A DNA stretch of 64,000 nt from Halococcus saccharolyticus DSM 5350 (GCF_000336915.1 NZ_AOMD01000025.1:96430-160429), one strand, 5' to 3'; shown: positions 52,830 to 63,373, numbered from the stretch's first letter. The notes: generated from the letters alone by a model not told the origin. Numbers and translations: made by a program.

Positions 52830-53381
52830 ATGACAGAAGAACGACTACAGATGCCGGACGACGTAACCGTCGAAGTCGACCGCTTCGACGTCACGGTCTC
52901 CGGGCCAGAGGGCAGCGTCACGCGCCGGCTGTGGTACCCGAACGTCACCGTTGCTGTCGAGGACGACGTGGTCGTCGTCGAGAGCGACGCCGACGACGCG
53001 AAGACGAATGCCACGGTCAGCACCTTCCGCAGCCACATCGCGAACGCCTTCCACGGCGTCCGCGAGGGATGGACCTACGAGATGGAAGTGTTCTACTCGC
53101 ACTTTCCGATGCAGGTCCGCGCCGAGGACGGCGACGTCGTGATCCAGAACTTCCTCGGGGAGAAAGCACCGCGACGAACGGCCGTCCACGGCGATACGAC
53201 TGTGGAAGTCGACGACGAGCGGGTCACGCTCTCCGGACCGAACAAGGAGGACGTGGGCCAGACCGCCGCGGACATCGAACAGCTCACCCGCGTCAGCGGC
53301 AAGGACACACGAGTGTTCCAGGACGGGGTGTACATCACCGAGAAACCGCAGAAACCGGAGGTGACCGCCGGTGGCAACTGA
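52830..53381 (+). CDS. rpl6: Ribosomal protein uL6
   Basis: Near the factor-binding site. 183 residues with two similar domains: [20 protein letters not shown] and [20 protein letters not shown], then [18 protein letters not shown]. The stop overlaps the eL32 GTG by eleven bases. Confidence 0.97.
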   Translation: MTEERLQMPDDVTVEVDRFDVTVSGPEGSVTRRLWYPNVTVAVEDDVVVVESDADDAKTNATVSTFRSHIANAFHGVREGWTYEMEVFYSHFPMQVRAEDGDVVIQNFLGEKAPRRTAVHGDTTVEVDDERVTLSGPNKEDVGQTAADIEQLTRVSGKDTRVFQDGVYITEKPQKPEVTAGGN

Positions 53382-54324
53382 TATCGAGAACGAACGCGAC
53401 CTCGCAGCGATCGACGGCGTCGGCGACGAGAAGGCCGAGGACCTCCGCGAGGCGGGCTTCGAGACGATCGACGATCTCCGCGACGCCGATCAGGACGAAC
53501 TCGCCGAGATCGAGGGTGTCGGTAACGCACTCGCCGCACGGATCAAGGCCGATGTCGACGAACTCGACGTCGACGATGCCGACGAAGCCGGTGAAACTAG
53601 CGAGGACGAAGCCGACGACGGGACCGACGAGGTTCCGGACGAACTCACCGATGTCAGCGGTGTCGGCGACGCGAAGGCCGACACGCTGCGCGAGGCTGGT
53701 TTCGAGTCCGTCGACGACGTTCGGCGGGCCGACCAGTCCGATCTCGCGGACGTCGAGGGGATCGGCAACGCGCTCGCTGCACGGATCAAGGCCGACGTCG
53801 GCGGTCTCGAAGTCGCCGACGAGACCGAAACCGAGGTCGAAGACGAGACCGAAACCGAGGAGGCCGAGGATGTCGAGACGGAACTCCAGCCGCGCGGTCT
53901 CACCGAGAAGACCCCGGATCTCGAGGACGAGGAGGGCCGCCTCCTCGCCGAGCGCCGACGCGATTCGGGCCCGGCGTTCGACCGGCAGAACCACCACATG
54001 AAAAAGCGTGTCTCGACCTCGTGGCGACGGCCGACCGGGACGCTCTCGAAGCAGCGTCGGGGCGTCAAGGGCAAGGGCGCGACCGTCGAGGCGGGCTACC
54101 GGACCGCAAAGCCGGTTCGGGGCCGCCACCCGAGCGGGTTCGAGGAGGTCCGCGTCGAGAACACGGACGATCTGGAGGGCGTCGACGGCGACTCCCAAGC
54201 AGTGCGAATCGGATCGTCGGTCGGCGACCGGAAGCGCGAACGCATCGAGGAGCAAGCAGAGGACGACGGGATCCGGGTTCTCAACCCGACCTACGTCGAA
54301 GTCGAGGTAACAGAGGATGACTGA
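53371..54324 (+). CDS. rpl32e: Ribosomal protein eL32 with two N-terminal HhH repeats
   Basis: Core eL32 is at residues ~185-317 ([40 protein letters not shown]). Residues 9-62 and 90-143 are two helix-hairpin-helix modules: [20 protein letters not shown] and [20 protein letters not shown], each ending [15 protein letters not shown] or [15 protein letters not shown], joined by acidic linkers. 317 residues, more than twice a plain eL32. GTG start at 53371. The extension is known to be poorly ordered in haloarchaeal 50S structures. Confidence 0.94.
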   Translation: MATDIENERDLAAIDGVGDEKAEDLREAGFETIDDLRDADQDELAEIEGVGNALAARIKADVDELDVDDADEAGETSEDEADDGTDEVPDELTDVSGVGDAKADTLREAGFESVDDVRRADQSDLADVEGIGNALAARIKADVGGLEVADETETEVEDETETEEAEDVETELQPRGLTEKTPDLEDEEGRLLAERRRDSGPAFDRQNHHMKKRVSTSWRRPTGTLSKQRRGVKGKGATVEAGYRTAKPVRGRHPSGFEEVRVENTDDLEGVDGDSQAVRIGSSVGDRKRERIEEQAEDDGIRVLNPTYVEVEVTEDD

Positions 54325-54778
54325 TCTGAGCGCACAGCGGCGACTGGCCGCGGACGTGCTCGACGTCGGGAAGAACCGCGTCTGGTTCGATCCCGAGGCC
54401 CAGGGCGAGATCGCGGAAGCGATCACCCGCGAGGACATCCGCGAGCTGGTCGCCAATGGTACTGTCGAATCGAAAGCGGCGAAGTCGAACTCGCGAGGCC
54501 GCGCACGCGAGCGCGAAGAGAAGCGCGCCGCCGGCCACCGGAAAGGACCCGGGACGCGGAAGGGTACCGCCGGAGCCCGCGAGAACCGCAAGGACGCATG
54601 GGTGTCCCGCATTCGGGCTCAGCGCCGCCGTCTGAAGGAGCTGCGGGCCGACGGGACGCTCGATCGAACCCAGTACCGCGCGCTCTACGACAAGGCGGGC
54701 GGTGGCGAGTTCGACAGCGTCGACCGGCTGGAAACCTTCGCCACGAACGAGTACGACGTTACGATCGAGGACGAATAA
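54317..54778 (+). CDS. rpl19e: Ribosomal protein eL19
   Basis: 153 residues, highly basic helices: [40 protein letters not shown], and [19 protein letters not shown]. Archaeal/eukaryal only. Overlaps eL32 by eight bases. Confidence 0.97.
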   Translation: MTDLSAQRRLAADVLDVGKNRVWFDPEAQGEIAEAITREDIRELVANGTVESKAAKSNSRGRAREREEKRAAGHRKGPGTRKGTAGARENRKDAWVSRIRAQRRRLKELRADGTLDRTQYRALYDKAGGGEFDSVDRLETFATNEYDVTIEDE

Positions 54779-54780
54779 CA

Positions 54781-55362
54781 ATGGCAACAGGACCACGATA
54801 CAACGTTCCGATGCGCCGCCGGCGCGAGGTCCGGACGGATTACCATCAGCGGTTGCGCCTGTTGAAATCAGGCAAACCCCGACTGGTTGCTCGCAAGAGC
54901 AACCGCCACGTCAGGGCGCAGCTGGTGACTCCCGGCCCCGACGGCGACGAAACACACGCGAGCGCGAGTTCGGCCGACCTCGCCGAGTACGGCTGGGAGG
55001 CTCCCACGGGGAACCTGCCGAGCGCGTACCTCACGGGGTTGCTCGCCGGACTGCGCGCGCGAGACACCGACGTCGACGAGGCCGTGCTCGACATCGGCCT
55101 CAACACCGCGACGCCGGGTAGCAAGGTGTTCGCGATCCAGGAGGGCGCGATCGATGCTGGACTCCACGTCCCGCACAACGAGTCGGTGTTCGCCGACTGG
55201 TCGCGCACCAGCGGCGAGCACGTCGCGGAGTACGCCGAATCGCGCGACGGGCCGCTGTATTCCGACGAGTTCGACGCGACCGAACTGCCGACACACTTCG
55301 AGGAGGTACGCCAAGACATCATGGACGCATTCGACCACGAGCTGGGAGGCACCGATGAGTAG
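54781..55362 (+). CDS. rpl18: Ribosomal protein uL18
   Basis: 5S rRNA-binding protein in archaeal form (193 residues): [40 protein letters not shown] and [20 protein letters not shown]. Two bases after eL19; overlaps uS5 by eight. Confidence 0.97.
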   Translation: MATGPRYNVPMRRRREVRTDYHQRLRLLKSGKPRLVARKSNRHVRAQLVTPGPDGDETHASASSADLAEYGWEAPTGNLPSAYLTGLLAGLRARDTDVDEAVLDIGLNTATPGSKVFAIQEGAIDAGLHVPHNESVFADWSRTSGEHVAEYAESRDGPLYSDEFDATELPTHFEEVRQDIMDAFDHELGGTDE

Positions 55363-55990
55363 TCGCGGCTGGGAGCCGCGTACGCGACTCGGCAAGCAGG
55401 TCGCCGAAGAAGAGATCACCACGATGGAGGAGGCGCTGAACTCGGGCCTCCCGCTGAAGGAGCCCGAGATCACCGACCAGCTTCTCCCCGGACTCGAGGA
55501 CGACGTCCTCGACATCAACATGGTCCAACGGATGACCGACTCCGGCCGCCGGGTGAAGTTCCGGTGTGTGGTCGCGATCGGCAACCGCGACGGCTACGTG
55601 GGCTACGCCGAAGGCCGCGACGACCAGGTCGGCTCGGCGATCCAGAAGGCGATCGGGATCGCGAAGCTCAACATCGTCAACGTCTCGCGGGGCTGTGGCT
55701 CGTGGGAGTGTGGCTGCGGCCGCCCCCACACCGTCGCGCTCCGATCCAGCGGGAAGGCGGGCAGCGTCGAGGTCGAGCTCCGGCCCGCGCCGCGCGGTCT
55801 CGGGCTCGCGGGCGGGGAGACCGTCCGCTCGGTGCTCGAACTCGCCGGGATCGAGGACATCTGGACGCGCTCGTCGGGGAAGACCCGTACCACGGTGAAC
55901 TTCGCGAAGGCGACGTTCAACGCGCTCCGGGCGACCGGCGAGGCCAGAGTCCCCGCTGAAACCCGCCGCAAGCGGGAGGTGATCGAGTGA
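55355..55990 (+). CDS. rps5: Ribosomal protein uS5
   Basis: Accuracy and mRNA-entry protein, 211 residues. [20 protein letters not shown] and [20 protein letters not shown] form the double-stranded RNA-binding-like domain; [20 protein letters not shown] is an archaeal feature, ending in [12 protein letters not shown]. Confidence 0.97.
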   Translation: MSSRGWEPRTRLGKQVAEEEITTMEEALNSGLPLKEPEITDQLLPGLEDDVLDINMVQRMTDSGRRVKFRCVVAIGNRDGYVGYAEGRDDQVGSAIQKAIGIAKLNIVNVSRGCGSWECGCGRPHTVALRSSGKAGSVEVELRPAPRGLGLAGGETVRSVLELAGIEDIWTRSSGKTRTTVNFAKATFNALRATGEARVPAETRRKREVIE

Positions 55991-56454
55991 TGCAAGCGCT
56001 CGTCCAGCTCCGCGGCGAGGTCAACATGAGCCAGGAGGTGCGCGACACCCTCTCGATGCTCAACATGCACAGTACGAATCACTGTGCGCTGGTGCCCGAG
56101 ACCGACACCTACCGCGGAATGATCACGAAGGTCAACGACTACGTGGCCTACGGCGAGCCGAGCCAGGCGGTGCTCGAACGCACCCTCCGGACCCGTGGCG
56201 AGCCCGCCGAGGGCTCGGCAGCAATCGACGACGAGTGGGTGGCCGAGAACACCGACTACGACGATCTCGCAGGGCTCGCGACAGCGCTGCTCGACGAGGA
56301 GACCACGCTGCGGGAGGCAGGACTCGCCCCCGCGCTCCGGCTCCACCCGCCGCGGGGCGGCCACGACGGCGTCAAGCACCCGACGCCGGAGGGCGGCGAG
56401 CTCGGTAAGCACGACACCGACGGTATCGACGCGCTGCTGACGGCGATGCGGTAA
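55990..56454 (+). CDS. rpl30: Ribosomal protein uL30
   Basis: Long archaeal form (154 residues): [40 protein letters not shown] and the C-terminal RLHPPRGGHDGVKHPTPEGG. ATG overlaps the uS5 stop; a GTG one codon before is less likely. Confidence 0.96.
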   Translation: MQALVQLRGEVNMSQEVRDTLSMLNMHSTNHCALVPETDTYRGMITKVNDYVAYGEPSQAVLERTLRTRGEPAEGSAAIDDEWVAENTDYDDLAGLATALLDEETTLREAGLAPALRLHPPRGGHDGVKHPTPEGGELGKHDTDGIDALLTAMR

Positions 56455-56477
56455 CCACGCGGTTCACGATCACAACA

Positions 56478-56990
56478 ATGACAAGCAAGAAACGACGCCA
56501 GCGCGGGTCGCGCACCCACGGCGGCGGCTCCCACAAGAACCGACGCGGGGCTGGCCACCGGGGCGGGCGCGGGCGTGCGGGGCGTGACGATCACGAGTTC
56601 CACAACTACGGACCGCTCGGCAAACACGGGTTCGACCGCCCGGAAAAGGTCAAAGAGGACATCCGCACGATCGACGTGCGCGAGCTCGACGAAGACGCGG
56701 CGCTGTACGCCGCCGACGATCTCGCCGAGGACACCGACGACGGCTACCGTCTCGACGCGCGTGACGTCGTCGAAGACGGCCACGAGGCCGACGTCGTGAA
56801 AGTGCTCGGCGGCGGTCAGGTCCGTCAGTCGCTGACGGTGACCGCCGACGCGTTCTCGGACAGCGCACGCGATCTGCTCGACGGTGCGGGCGGCGAGGCC
56901 GTTCTGAGCGACCGCGGCGAGGAGCGCCTCGCCGCCCGCGAGGACGACGACGAGGAATCAGACGAAGAAGCTACAACCGCGGAGTCCTGA
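56478..56990 (+). CDS. rpl15: Ribosomal protein uL15
   Basis: 170 residues: RQRGSRTHGGGSHKNRRGAG, HRGGRGRAGRDDHEFHNYGP and GFDRPEKVKEDIRTIDV. Ends in an acidic tail (EDDDEESDEEATTAES). Ten bases separate it from secY. Confidence 0.97.
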   Translation: MTSKKRRQRGSRTHGGGSHKNRRGAGHRGGRGRAGRDDHEFHNYGPLGKHGFDRPEKVKEDIRTIDVRELDEDAALYAADDLAEDTDDGYRLDARDVVEDGHEADVVKVLGGGQVRQSLTVTADAFSDSARDLLDGAGGEAVLSDRGEERLAAREDDDEESDEEATTAES

Positions 56991-57000
56991 GGGCGCGAAA

Positions 57001-58428
57001 ATGGGTTGGAAGGAGACCGCCGAGCCGGTTCTGACGCGGATGCCGACGGTCCGGCAGCCGGAGGGTCACGTACCCTTCAGACGCAAGCTCGGGTGGACAG
57101 CCGGGGTGCTCGTTCTGTACTTTTTCCTGACGAACGTCGCACTCTACGGCCTCCAGACGGGGCAGGCCGGGAACCCGTTCGGGCAGTTCAGCTCGATCCT
57201 CGCAGTAGGCCGGGGGAGCATCCTCCAGCTCGGGATCGGGCCGATCGTGACCGCGAGCATCGTGCTCCAGCTCCTCGGCGGGGCCAACCTGCTCGGACTC
57301 GACACCTCTGATCCCCGGGATCAGATCCTCTATCAGGGGCTCCAGAAGTTCCTCGTGATCGTGATGATCTGCGTCACGGGACTGCCGTACGTGTTCGCCG
57401 GCGGCTTCTTGCCGGCGAGCGAAGCGGTCGCGCAGTCGACCGGGATCGGTATCGTGGGCGTTCAGTGGCTACTGTTCGCCCAGATCTTCGTCGGTGGCGT
57501 GCTGATCCTGTTCATGGACGAAGTCATCTCGAAGTGGGGCGTCGGCTCGGGGATCGGACTGTTCATCATCGCGGGCGTGAGCCAGCGGCTCGTCGGTGGG
57601 CTCATCGGTTCCGACGGCTTCTTCGCGAGCTGGTTCGGGATCCTGACCGGTTCGATCGAGGTCTCGCCGCTAACCAGCTCGGGCCTCCAGACACTGCTGC
57701 TCGGACAGGGCGAACTCGTGGCGCTGTTCACCACCGTCCTGATCTTCGTGGTGGTGGTGTACGCCGAGAGCGTCCGGGTCGAGATCCCGCTGAGCCACGC
57801 ACGGGTCAAGGGCGCACGCGGTCGGTTCCCGGTGAAGCTGATCTACGCGAGCGTCCTCCCGATGATCCTCGTGCGCGCGGTCCAGGCCAACATCCAGTTC
57901 CTCGGCCGCATCCTGAACTCCCAGCTCGGCCTGCCGGCATGGATCGGCGTCTACTCGGACGGCCAGCCAGTCGGCGGGCTGTTCTACTACTTCGCCCCGA
58001 TCTACACCCCACAGGACTGGCTCGGGGCGAGCCAGGCTGCGTGGCAGGTCGCACTTCGTGTCGGCGTCGACCTCACCTTCATGGTAGTCGGCGGCGCGAT
58101 CTTCGCGATCTTCTGGGTCGAAACTGCCGACATGGGGCCCGAGGCCACCGCAAAACAGATCCAGAACTCCGGGATGCAGATCCCCGGCTTCCGCCAGAAC
58201 CCCGGCGTGATCGAGAAGGTGCTCGAACGCTACATCCCGCAGGTCACGGTGATCGGCGGCGCACTGGTGGGCCTGCTCGCGGTCGGCGCGAACATGCTCG
58301 GCACCATCGGGACCGTCGGCGGGACCGGACTGCTGCTCACGGTCTCGATCACCTACAAACTCTACGAGGAGATCGCCGAGGAGCAGCTCATGGAGATGCA
58401 TCCCATGATGCGCCAGATGTTCGGCTGA
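57001..58428 (+). CDS. secY: Preprotein translocase subunit SecY
   Basis: Channel subunit of the Sec translocon, integral membrane. Ten TM segments over 475 residues; recognisable parts are RKLGWTAGVLVLYFFLTNVA (TM1), ILQLGIGPIVTASIVLQLLGG (plug/TM2 region), ILFMDEVISKWGVGSGIGLF and ARVKGARGRFPVKLIYASVLP. The last gene of the ribosomal superoperon, as usual; adk does not follow. A terminator-repeat comes right after the stop. Confidence 0.97.
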   Translation: MGWKETAEPVLTRMPTVRQPEGHVPFRRKLGWTAGVLVLYFFLTNVALYGLQTGQAGNPFGQFSSILAVGRGSILQLGIGPIVTASIVLQLLGGANLLGLDTSDPRDQILYQGLQKFLVIVMICVTGLPYVFAGGFLPASEAVAQSTGIGIVGVQWLLFAQIFVGGVLILFMDEVISKWGVGSGIGLFIIAGVSQRLVGGLIGSDGFFASWFGILTGSIEVSPLTSSGLQTLLLGQGELVALFTTVLIFVVVVYAESVRVEIPLSHARVKGARGRFPVKLIYASVLPMILVRAVQANIQFLGRILNSQLGLPAWIGVYSDGQPVGGLFYYFAPIYTPQDWLGASQAAWQVALRVGVDLTFMVVGGAIFAIFWVETADMGPEATAKQIQNSGMQIPGFRQNPGVIEKVLERYIPQVTVIGGALVGLLAVGANMLGTIGTVGGTGLLLTVSITYKLYEEIAEEQLMEMHPMMRQMFG

Positions 58429-58580
58429 ACAACCACCTTTTTACTTCGTCGGGTGCGCTCACTTCGCTCGCGCACCGCTCCTCGCAAAAACCTGGGCCAA
58501 AAACTTCCGCTCACTCGCTCCCTTACGGTCGCTCGTTCGCGGTTCTGTTACTGGCGCTTCCGCACCGCTCCGCACCGAAC
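58429..58580 (+). repeat. Copy D (short) of the 3'-adjacent dispersed repeat
   Basis: Begins after the secY stop: CCACCTTTTTAC, GTGCGCTCACTTCGCTCGCG, then AAAACCTGGGCCAAAAAC within 58486-58503 and CCGCTCACTCGCTCCC. It stops about half-way; the CTCGCCCTTCATCC end is not found, so this is a truncated copy. Nothing is seen in the remaining 85 bases before the PhoD gene. Confidence 0.8.
58438..58442 (+). terminator. T-tract terminator of the ribosomal superoperon
   Basis: Five T residues after CCACC, ten bases after the secY stop codon. Confidence 0.6.
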
Positions 58581-58664
58581 AGCCATTATCGTCTCAAATC
58601 GCGGCACCGTAGCCTCAGGTGAGTCAACCGCAACGCGGATGCGCTTCGCTTTCGACTGTCGGCC

Positions 58665-60416
58665 ATGGCGAACGACGCGAGTATCGGCGGGCGTGACGAA
58701 CTGCTGAGCGGAGCGGACGACCACTCGGCGCTGCTGTCGACGCTCGATTCGCACGACCTCGCGACCGCGGTGGCTCCTTCCGCGGCGAGCGATGCGTCGG
58801 TCTTTGATTTCGATCCCGGAGCCGACCCAGCCGAGACGTTCCCCCAGTCGATCGCGAGCGGCGGGCCGACGCCGACGGGCGTCATTCTCTGGACACGCAT
58901 CGCACCCGACGCCTTCGACGCTGCTGCATCCCTGGCAGTGCAGGTCGCCACCGACGCGGCGTTCGAGGACATCGTGTACAGCGGTGTCACCGACGACGAG
59001 CGGCGGATTCGTGCTCACGACCATACGGTGAACGTCGATCTCGACGGCCATCTCGCTCCGAACCAGGCGTACCACTACCGGTTCGTCTACGACGGGGTGG
59101 CGTCGAAAACCGGTCAGTGTCAGACGCTCCCCCGACCGGACGACTCGCCCGACTCGCTCCGTCTCGGCGTGCTCGCGTGTCAAAACTACCAGAACGGCTA
59201 CTATCCCGCCTTCCACCACATCGCCGAGGAGGACGTCGACTTCCTCGTCCACGTCGGCGACTCCATCTACGAATCCGACGACGGCCATTTCAGCGGCCCC
59301 AACGTCGACGAGTACGACCGCGAGAAGTCGTTCCCGAGCGGCCACGACCGCGTGCAGGGCTTGGAGGACTATCGCTACCTCTATCGCAAGTATCGCTCGG
59401 ATGAGTTCTACCAGGAGGCACTCGAATCCCACACGATCATCGCCAGCTGGGACGATCACGAGTTCGTCAACGACCTCTACTGGGACGACCGGCGGGACGC
59501 GCCGGCGGGCGACCACCCACGGGCCGACGACCCCGAGTTCATGACCGACCTCGTCGCCGACGCGATGCACGCGTGGTGGGAGTACATGCCTGCCCGCGTG
59601 GAGTACGACCCGAACGGCGACTCCCTCCAGGAGCGTTTTCGATTGTGGCGCTCGTTCGAGTTCGGCGACTTCGTGACGCTCGTGATGACCGACGAACGCC
59701 TGTTCCGCGATCCCCCACGGGAAGCGATTCCAACGGTGGACAACGTCGGTCCCCAGTACGAACCCCCCGGACGGACGATGCTCGGCGAGGAACAGCGCGA
59801 GTGGCTCATCGACACGATCACCGAGTCGACGTCGACGTGGACGGTTTGGGCCGACGAGGTGCTGACGGTCCCCCTCAGATTGGGCTCCGGGCCGCTGTCG
59901 GTCTACCCGGTTCAGGGGGGCTGGGACGGCTACACGCGCGAACGCCTGCGGATCACGGAGTCGATCGGTGCGGCCGACGTCGACAACTACGTGACGCTCA
60001 CCGGCGACATGCACTGCTACGTGGCGGCGTACCAGCAGACCTCCTATCCGGGACGAGTCTCGGGCGGTGAGGGCGTCGCACGGGGCGATCGGATCGGCGT
60101 GGAGTTCATGACGCCCGCGGTGACCTCGCTCAACATCGCCGAGGCGCTCCGTCTCACGCGGGGCTGGCGCGGCAAACTCACCGAACCGTTACTGACGTGG
60201 CTGGTCACGACGATGAACCCTCACATCGAGTTCTTCGACAGCCACAACTGGGGCTACTCGGTGGTCGAGTTCACGCGCGAGGATTGTACGTACGTCGGCT
60301 ACGCGGTCGACAAGACGGTGAACTCGCCGGACGCCGATCGTTCCGTCGTCGCCGCCTACCGGGTCCCCGAAGGAACCGTGGAACTCGAAGACGTGACCGA
60401 CGAGTACCGCGAGTAG
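58665..60416 (+). CDS. PhoD-type alkaline phosphatase (583 aa)
   Basis: Metal-dependent phosphodiesterase/phosphatase. N-terminal Fn3-like PhoD domain (FPQSIASGGPTPTGVILWTR), then the metallophosphatase core: the Cys and metal loop LGVLACQNYQNGYYPAFHHI, VHVGDSIYES, SWDDHEFVNDLYWDD and TGDMHCYVAAY. No Tat or Sec signal precedes it, although most PhoD proteins are exported; an upstream start was not found. Alone between secY and the Trk genes. Confidence 0.88.
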   Translation: MANDASIGGRDELLSGADDHSALLSTLDSHDLATAVAPSAASDASVFDFDPGADPAETFPQSIASGGPTPTGVILWTRIAPDAFDAAASLAVQVATDAAFEDIVYSGVTDDERRIRAHDHTVNVDLDGHLAPNQAYHYRFVYDGVASKTGQCQTLPRPDDSPDSLRLGVLACQNYQNGYYPAFHHIAEEDVDFLVHVGDSIYESDDGHFSGPNVDEYDREKSFPSGHDRVQGLEDYRYLYRKYRSDEFYQEALESHTIIASWDDHEFVNDLYWDDRRDAPAGDHPRADDPEFMTDLVADAMHAWWEYMPARVEYDPNGDSLQERFRLWRSFEFGDFVTLVMTDERLFRDPPREAIPTVDNVGPQYEPPGRTMLGEEQREWLIDTITESTSTWTVWADEVLTVPLRLGSGPLSVYPVQGGWDGYTRERLRITESIGAADVDNYVTLTGDMHCYVAAYQQTSYPGRVSGGEGVARGDRIGVEFMTPAVTSLNIAEALRLTRGWRGKLTEPLLTWLVTTMNPHIEFFDSHNWGYSVVEFTREDCTYVGYAVDKTVNSPDADRSVVAAYRVPEGTVELEDVTDEYRE

Positions 60417-60551
60417 ATCCCACCCGGAAACGAGTCCCGAGCAACCACGATCCGCGACATTGGCCGTGACCACGGCATGGCTCAGCGGTAGCGAAGGGAA
60501 ATCCACTTACCCGATCCGGAGAACTGTCGGTATGGTTCGAGGGCGGTACAC

Positions 60552-61886
60552 GTGCGGGTAGTCATCATCGGGGCGGGGCAGGTCGGTTCCTCCATCGCTG
60601 CGAGTCTCGACACCGACCACGAGGTCGTGGTGGTCGATACGGACGCGGAGCGGGTCGACGCGCTGACGTACTCGCTCGACGTGCTCGCCATCGAGGGCGA
60701 CGGTGCGTCGCTGTCGACGCTCCGGGAAGCCGAAATCGAGGCGGCGGACCTCCTGATCGCGAGCACCGACGACGACGAAACCAACATCGTAGCGTGTGCG
60801 ACGGCAAAGACCGCGAGCGACGCGTTCACCGTCGCCCGGGTGAAGCGGACCAACTACCTCGACACGTGGCAGGAGGCCGGTGGCGCGTTCGGTGTCGACT
60901 TCATGGTCTGTACCAACCTGCTGGCGGCCGAGACCATGGTCCGGGTCATCGGGCTGCCCGCCGCTCGGGACGTCGACGTGTTCGCCGAGGGCCGCGTGAT
61001 GATGGCGGAGTTCTGCGTGCCCGAGGGCAGCCCCGTGGCGGGCCGGACGGTGGCCGAGGCCGATCACTTCACCGAACTCACCTTCGCGGCGATGCTCCGG
61101 GACGGCAAGGTCGTCATTCCCGACGGGGAGACGACGATCGAGGCCGGCGACGAGCTGGTCGTGATCGGGAGCCCCGAGAACACGCGCACGTTCGCGGGCG
61201 ACCTCGCACCGGGGCGTAACGAGGACGGCAAGGACGTCGTGATTGTCGGCGGCAGCGAGATCGCGGTCGAGGCCGCGCGGCTGCTCGAAGACCGCGGGCT
61301 CCACCCACGGCTCGTCGAGCGCGACCCGGACCGCGCCCGCGAGCTCGCGGAGCAGCTCGCCGGCACCACGGTGATGCAGAGCGACGCAACTGACCAGGAG
61401 TTCCTCCAGCGCGAACACGTCGACGATGCCGACGTGGTGATCGCAGCGCTCGGCAGCGACGAGAAGAACCTGCTCGCCAGTCTACTCGCCACGCGGATCG
61501 GGGTGCCACGAACGGTCGCACTGGTCGAGACCGCCGAGTACACCGACCTCTTCGAGGCGGTGGGCGTCGGCGCGGCGATCAACCCACGCGAGGCGACCGC
61601 CGAGGAGATCATCCGACTCGCGCACGATGGCACCCCCGAGAACGTCGCGATCGTCGACCGGGACCGCGCGGAGGTGCTCGAAATCGAGATCGCCGACGAC
61701 AGCGTGCTCGCCGGCCGCCCGATCCGCGAGTCCGCCGCCGACCTCCCAGCGAGGGTGACCATCGGCGCGATCACTCGCGACGGGGCGTTCGTCACGCCGC
61801 GAGGTGACACAGTGGTGGAGGTCGGCGATCACGTCGTCGTGTTCGCCGAGATCGACGCCATCGACGCCGTCGCCAGCCAGGTCTGA
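60552..61886 (+). CDS. trkA: Trk potassium uptake regulatory subunit TrkA
   Basis: Peripheral NAD(H)-binding gating subunit. Two RCK units are seen: Rossmann 1 VRVVIIGAGQVGSSIAASLD-type start with VVDTDAERV, RCK-C near 135-220 (AFCVPEGSPVAGRTV-like), Rossmann 2 VVIVGGSEIAVEAARLLEDR and a second RCK-C ending RGDTVVEVGDHVVVFAEID. GTG start at 60552. Its stop overlaps the first trkH. Confidence 0.93.
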   Translation: MRVVIIGAGQVGSSIAASLDTDHEVVVVDTDAERVDALTYSLDVLAIEGDGASLSTLREAEIEAADLLIASTDDDETNIVACATAKTASDAFTVARVKRTNYLDTWQEAGGAFGVDFMVCTNLLAAETMVRVIGLPAARDVDVFAEGRVMMAEFCVPEGSPVAGRTVAEADHFTELTFAAMLRDGKVVIPDGETTIEAGDELVVIGSPENTRTFAGDLAPGRNEDGKDVVIVGGSEIAVEAARLLEDRGLHPRLVERDPDRARELAEQLAGTTVMQSDATDQEFLQREHVDDADVVIAALGSDEKNLLASLLATRIGVPRTVALVETAEYTDLFEAVGVGAAINPREATAEEIIRLAHDGTPENVAIVDRDRAEVLEIEIADDSVLAGRPIRESAADLPARVTIGAITRDGAFVTPRGDTVVEVGDHVVVFAEIDAIDAVASQV

Positions 61887-63373
61887 TGGCCGTCCGGGTC
61901 GACCTCCGGACGACCGCGAGCCTCCTCGGCACCGTGCTGAAGGGGCTCGCGTGGCCGTTCGGCGTTCTCGCGTTGGTCGCGCTCGGTTACGGCGAATCGG
62001 CCGTTCCGTTCGTCGTCCCGCTCGTCCCCGCACTCGTTCTAGGTGAGGGTTTGGAACGGTTCGAACGCAGCGATACGGGCCCACGCGAGGCGTTCTTGCT
62101 GGTGGCGCTCTCGTGGCTTTCGGTCGCGCTCGTCGGAGCGATTCCATTCGTTCTCGCCGACACGGGCGTTCTCGCGACCCCGGTGAACGCGCTGTTCGAG
62201 TCGATGAGCGGGATCACCACCACGGGAGCGACGGTCATCCAGTCGTTCGACATCCACTCGCGGTCGATTCTGCTGTGGCGGAGCGTGCTCCAGTGGCTCG
62301 GTGGGCTCGGCATCCTCGTGCTCGCGGTCGGACTGCTCTCGCAGCTCTCGGTCAGCGGCGCACAGCTCATGGAGACCGAGACTCAGACCAGGAACGTCAC
62401 GAAACTCACCCCCAGCATCGCCGGCACCGCGCGTCTGCTCGGCGGACTGTACGTCGGGCTGACGGCGCTGTTGGTCCTCGTGTTGCTCGCGCTCCGGATC
62501 GCAGGTCTGGCTCCGAACATGGGCCCCTACAACGCGGTCGCCCACGCGCTCACGACCGTCTCGACCGCCGGATTCTCGCCCGAGCCGGCGAGCGTCGGGG
62601 CGTTCTCCCCGTCCGTCCAGTGGGTCGTGATCCTGTTCATGATCGTCGGCGCGACCAACTTCGTCCTGCTGTACTACCTCGCCCGCGGCGATCCCTCGCG
62701 GCTCCGCGAGAGCGAGGAGTTTCGCTTCTACCTCGCGGTCCTCGCCGGCGCGACGGCCCTCATCGTGGCCGCACTGGCGTTCGAGGAGGGATTCTCGGGC
62801 CTCGATACCGTTCGTCACGCCGTCTTTCAGGCCGTCTCGATCTTCACGACGACTGGCTACGCGACCGTCGACTTCGACGTGTGGCCACCGCTCGCGCGCC
62901 ACGTCCTCCTCGTCGGAATGTTCGTCGGTGGGATGGCCGGCAGTACCACCTGCTCGATCAAGACGCTTCGATGGCTCGTCGTCGTCAAGGCGTTCCGCCG
63001 TGACCTCTTCACGGCGATCCACCCGGAGGCCATCCGACCGATTCGCCTCTCCGGCCAGCCGATCGACGAGGGGACGATCCGCGACGTCTACACCTACACC
63101 CTGGTGAGCGTCGTGATCTTCGCGTTTCTGACGGTGTTCGTGATCGTGGACACCGCGCGGGTCGGTCTCGCCCTCGGCGAGTTTGAGGCGATGGGGGCGG
63201 CGGCCTCAACGTTTCTCAACATCGGGCCGGCGTTCGGACTCGCCGGTCCCTATGGAAGCTACGAGGCGTTCCCCGTCTCAACGAAGTTGGTGATGATCGT
63301 CCTAATGTGGATCGGCCGTATCGAGATCGTTCCCGTCCTCGTGCTCTTCACGACTGCCTTCTGGCGGTCGTAG
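61886..63373 (+). CDS. trkH: TrkH-family potassium channel subunit, first copy (495 aa)
   Basis: K+ translocating membrane subunit. Pore-loop (selectivity filter) pieces are visible: SGITTTGATVIQSFD, LTTVSTAGFSPE, SIFTTTGYATVDF and the last filter around AASTFLNIGPAFGLAGPYGS. Multiple TM helices. Its ATG overlaps the trkA stop, so the two are coupled. A second trkH begins 78 bases after its stop. Confidence 0.94.
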   Translation: MAVRVDLRTTASLLGTVLKGLAWPFGVLALVALGYGESAVPFVVPLVPALVLGEGLERFERSDTGPREAFLLVALSWLSVALVGAIPFVLADTGVLATPVNALFESMSGITTTGATVIQSFDIHSRSILLWRSVLQWLGGLGILVLAVGLLSQLSVSGAQLMETETQTRNVTKLTPSIAGTARLLGGLYVGLTALLVLVLLALRIAGLAPNMGPYNAVAHALTTVSTAGFSPEPASVGAFSPSVQWVVILFMIVGATNFVLLYYLARGDPSRLRESEEFRFYLAVLAGATALIVAALAFEEGFSGLDTVRHAVFQAVSIFTTTGYATVDFDVWPPLARHVLLVGMFVGGMAGSTTCSIKTLRWLVVVKAFRRDLFTAIHPEAIRPIRLSGQPIDEGTIRDVYTYTLVSVVIFAFLTVFVIVDTARVGLALGEFEAMGAAASTFLNIGPAFGLAGPYGSYEAFPVSTKLVMIVLMWIGRIEIVPVLVLFTTAFWRS

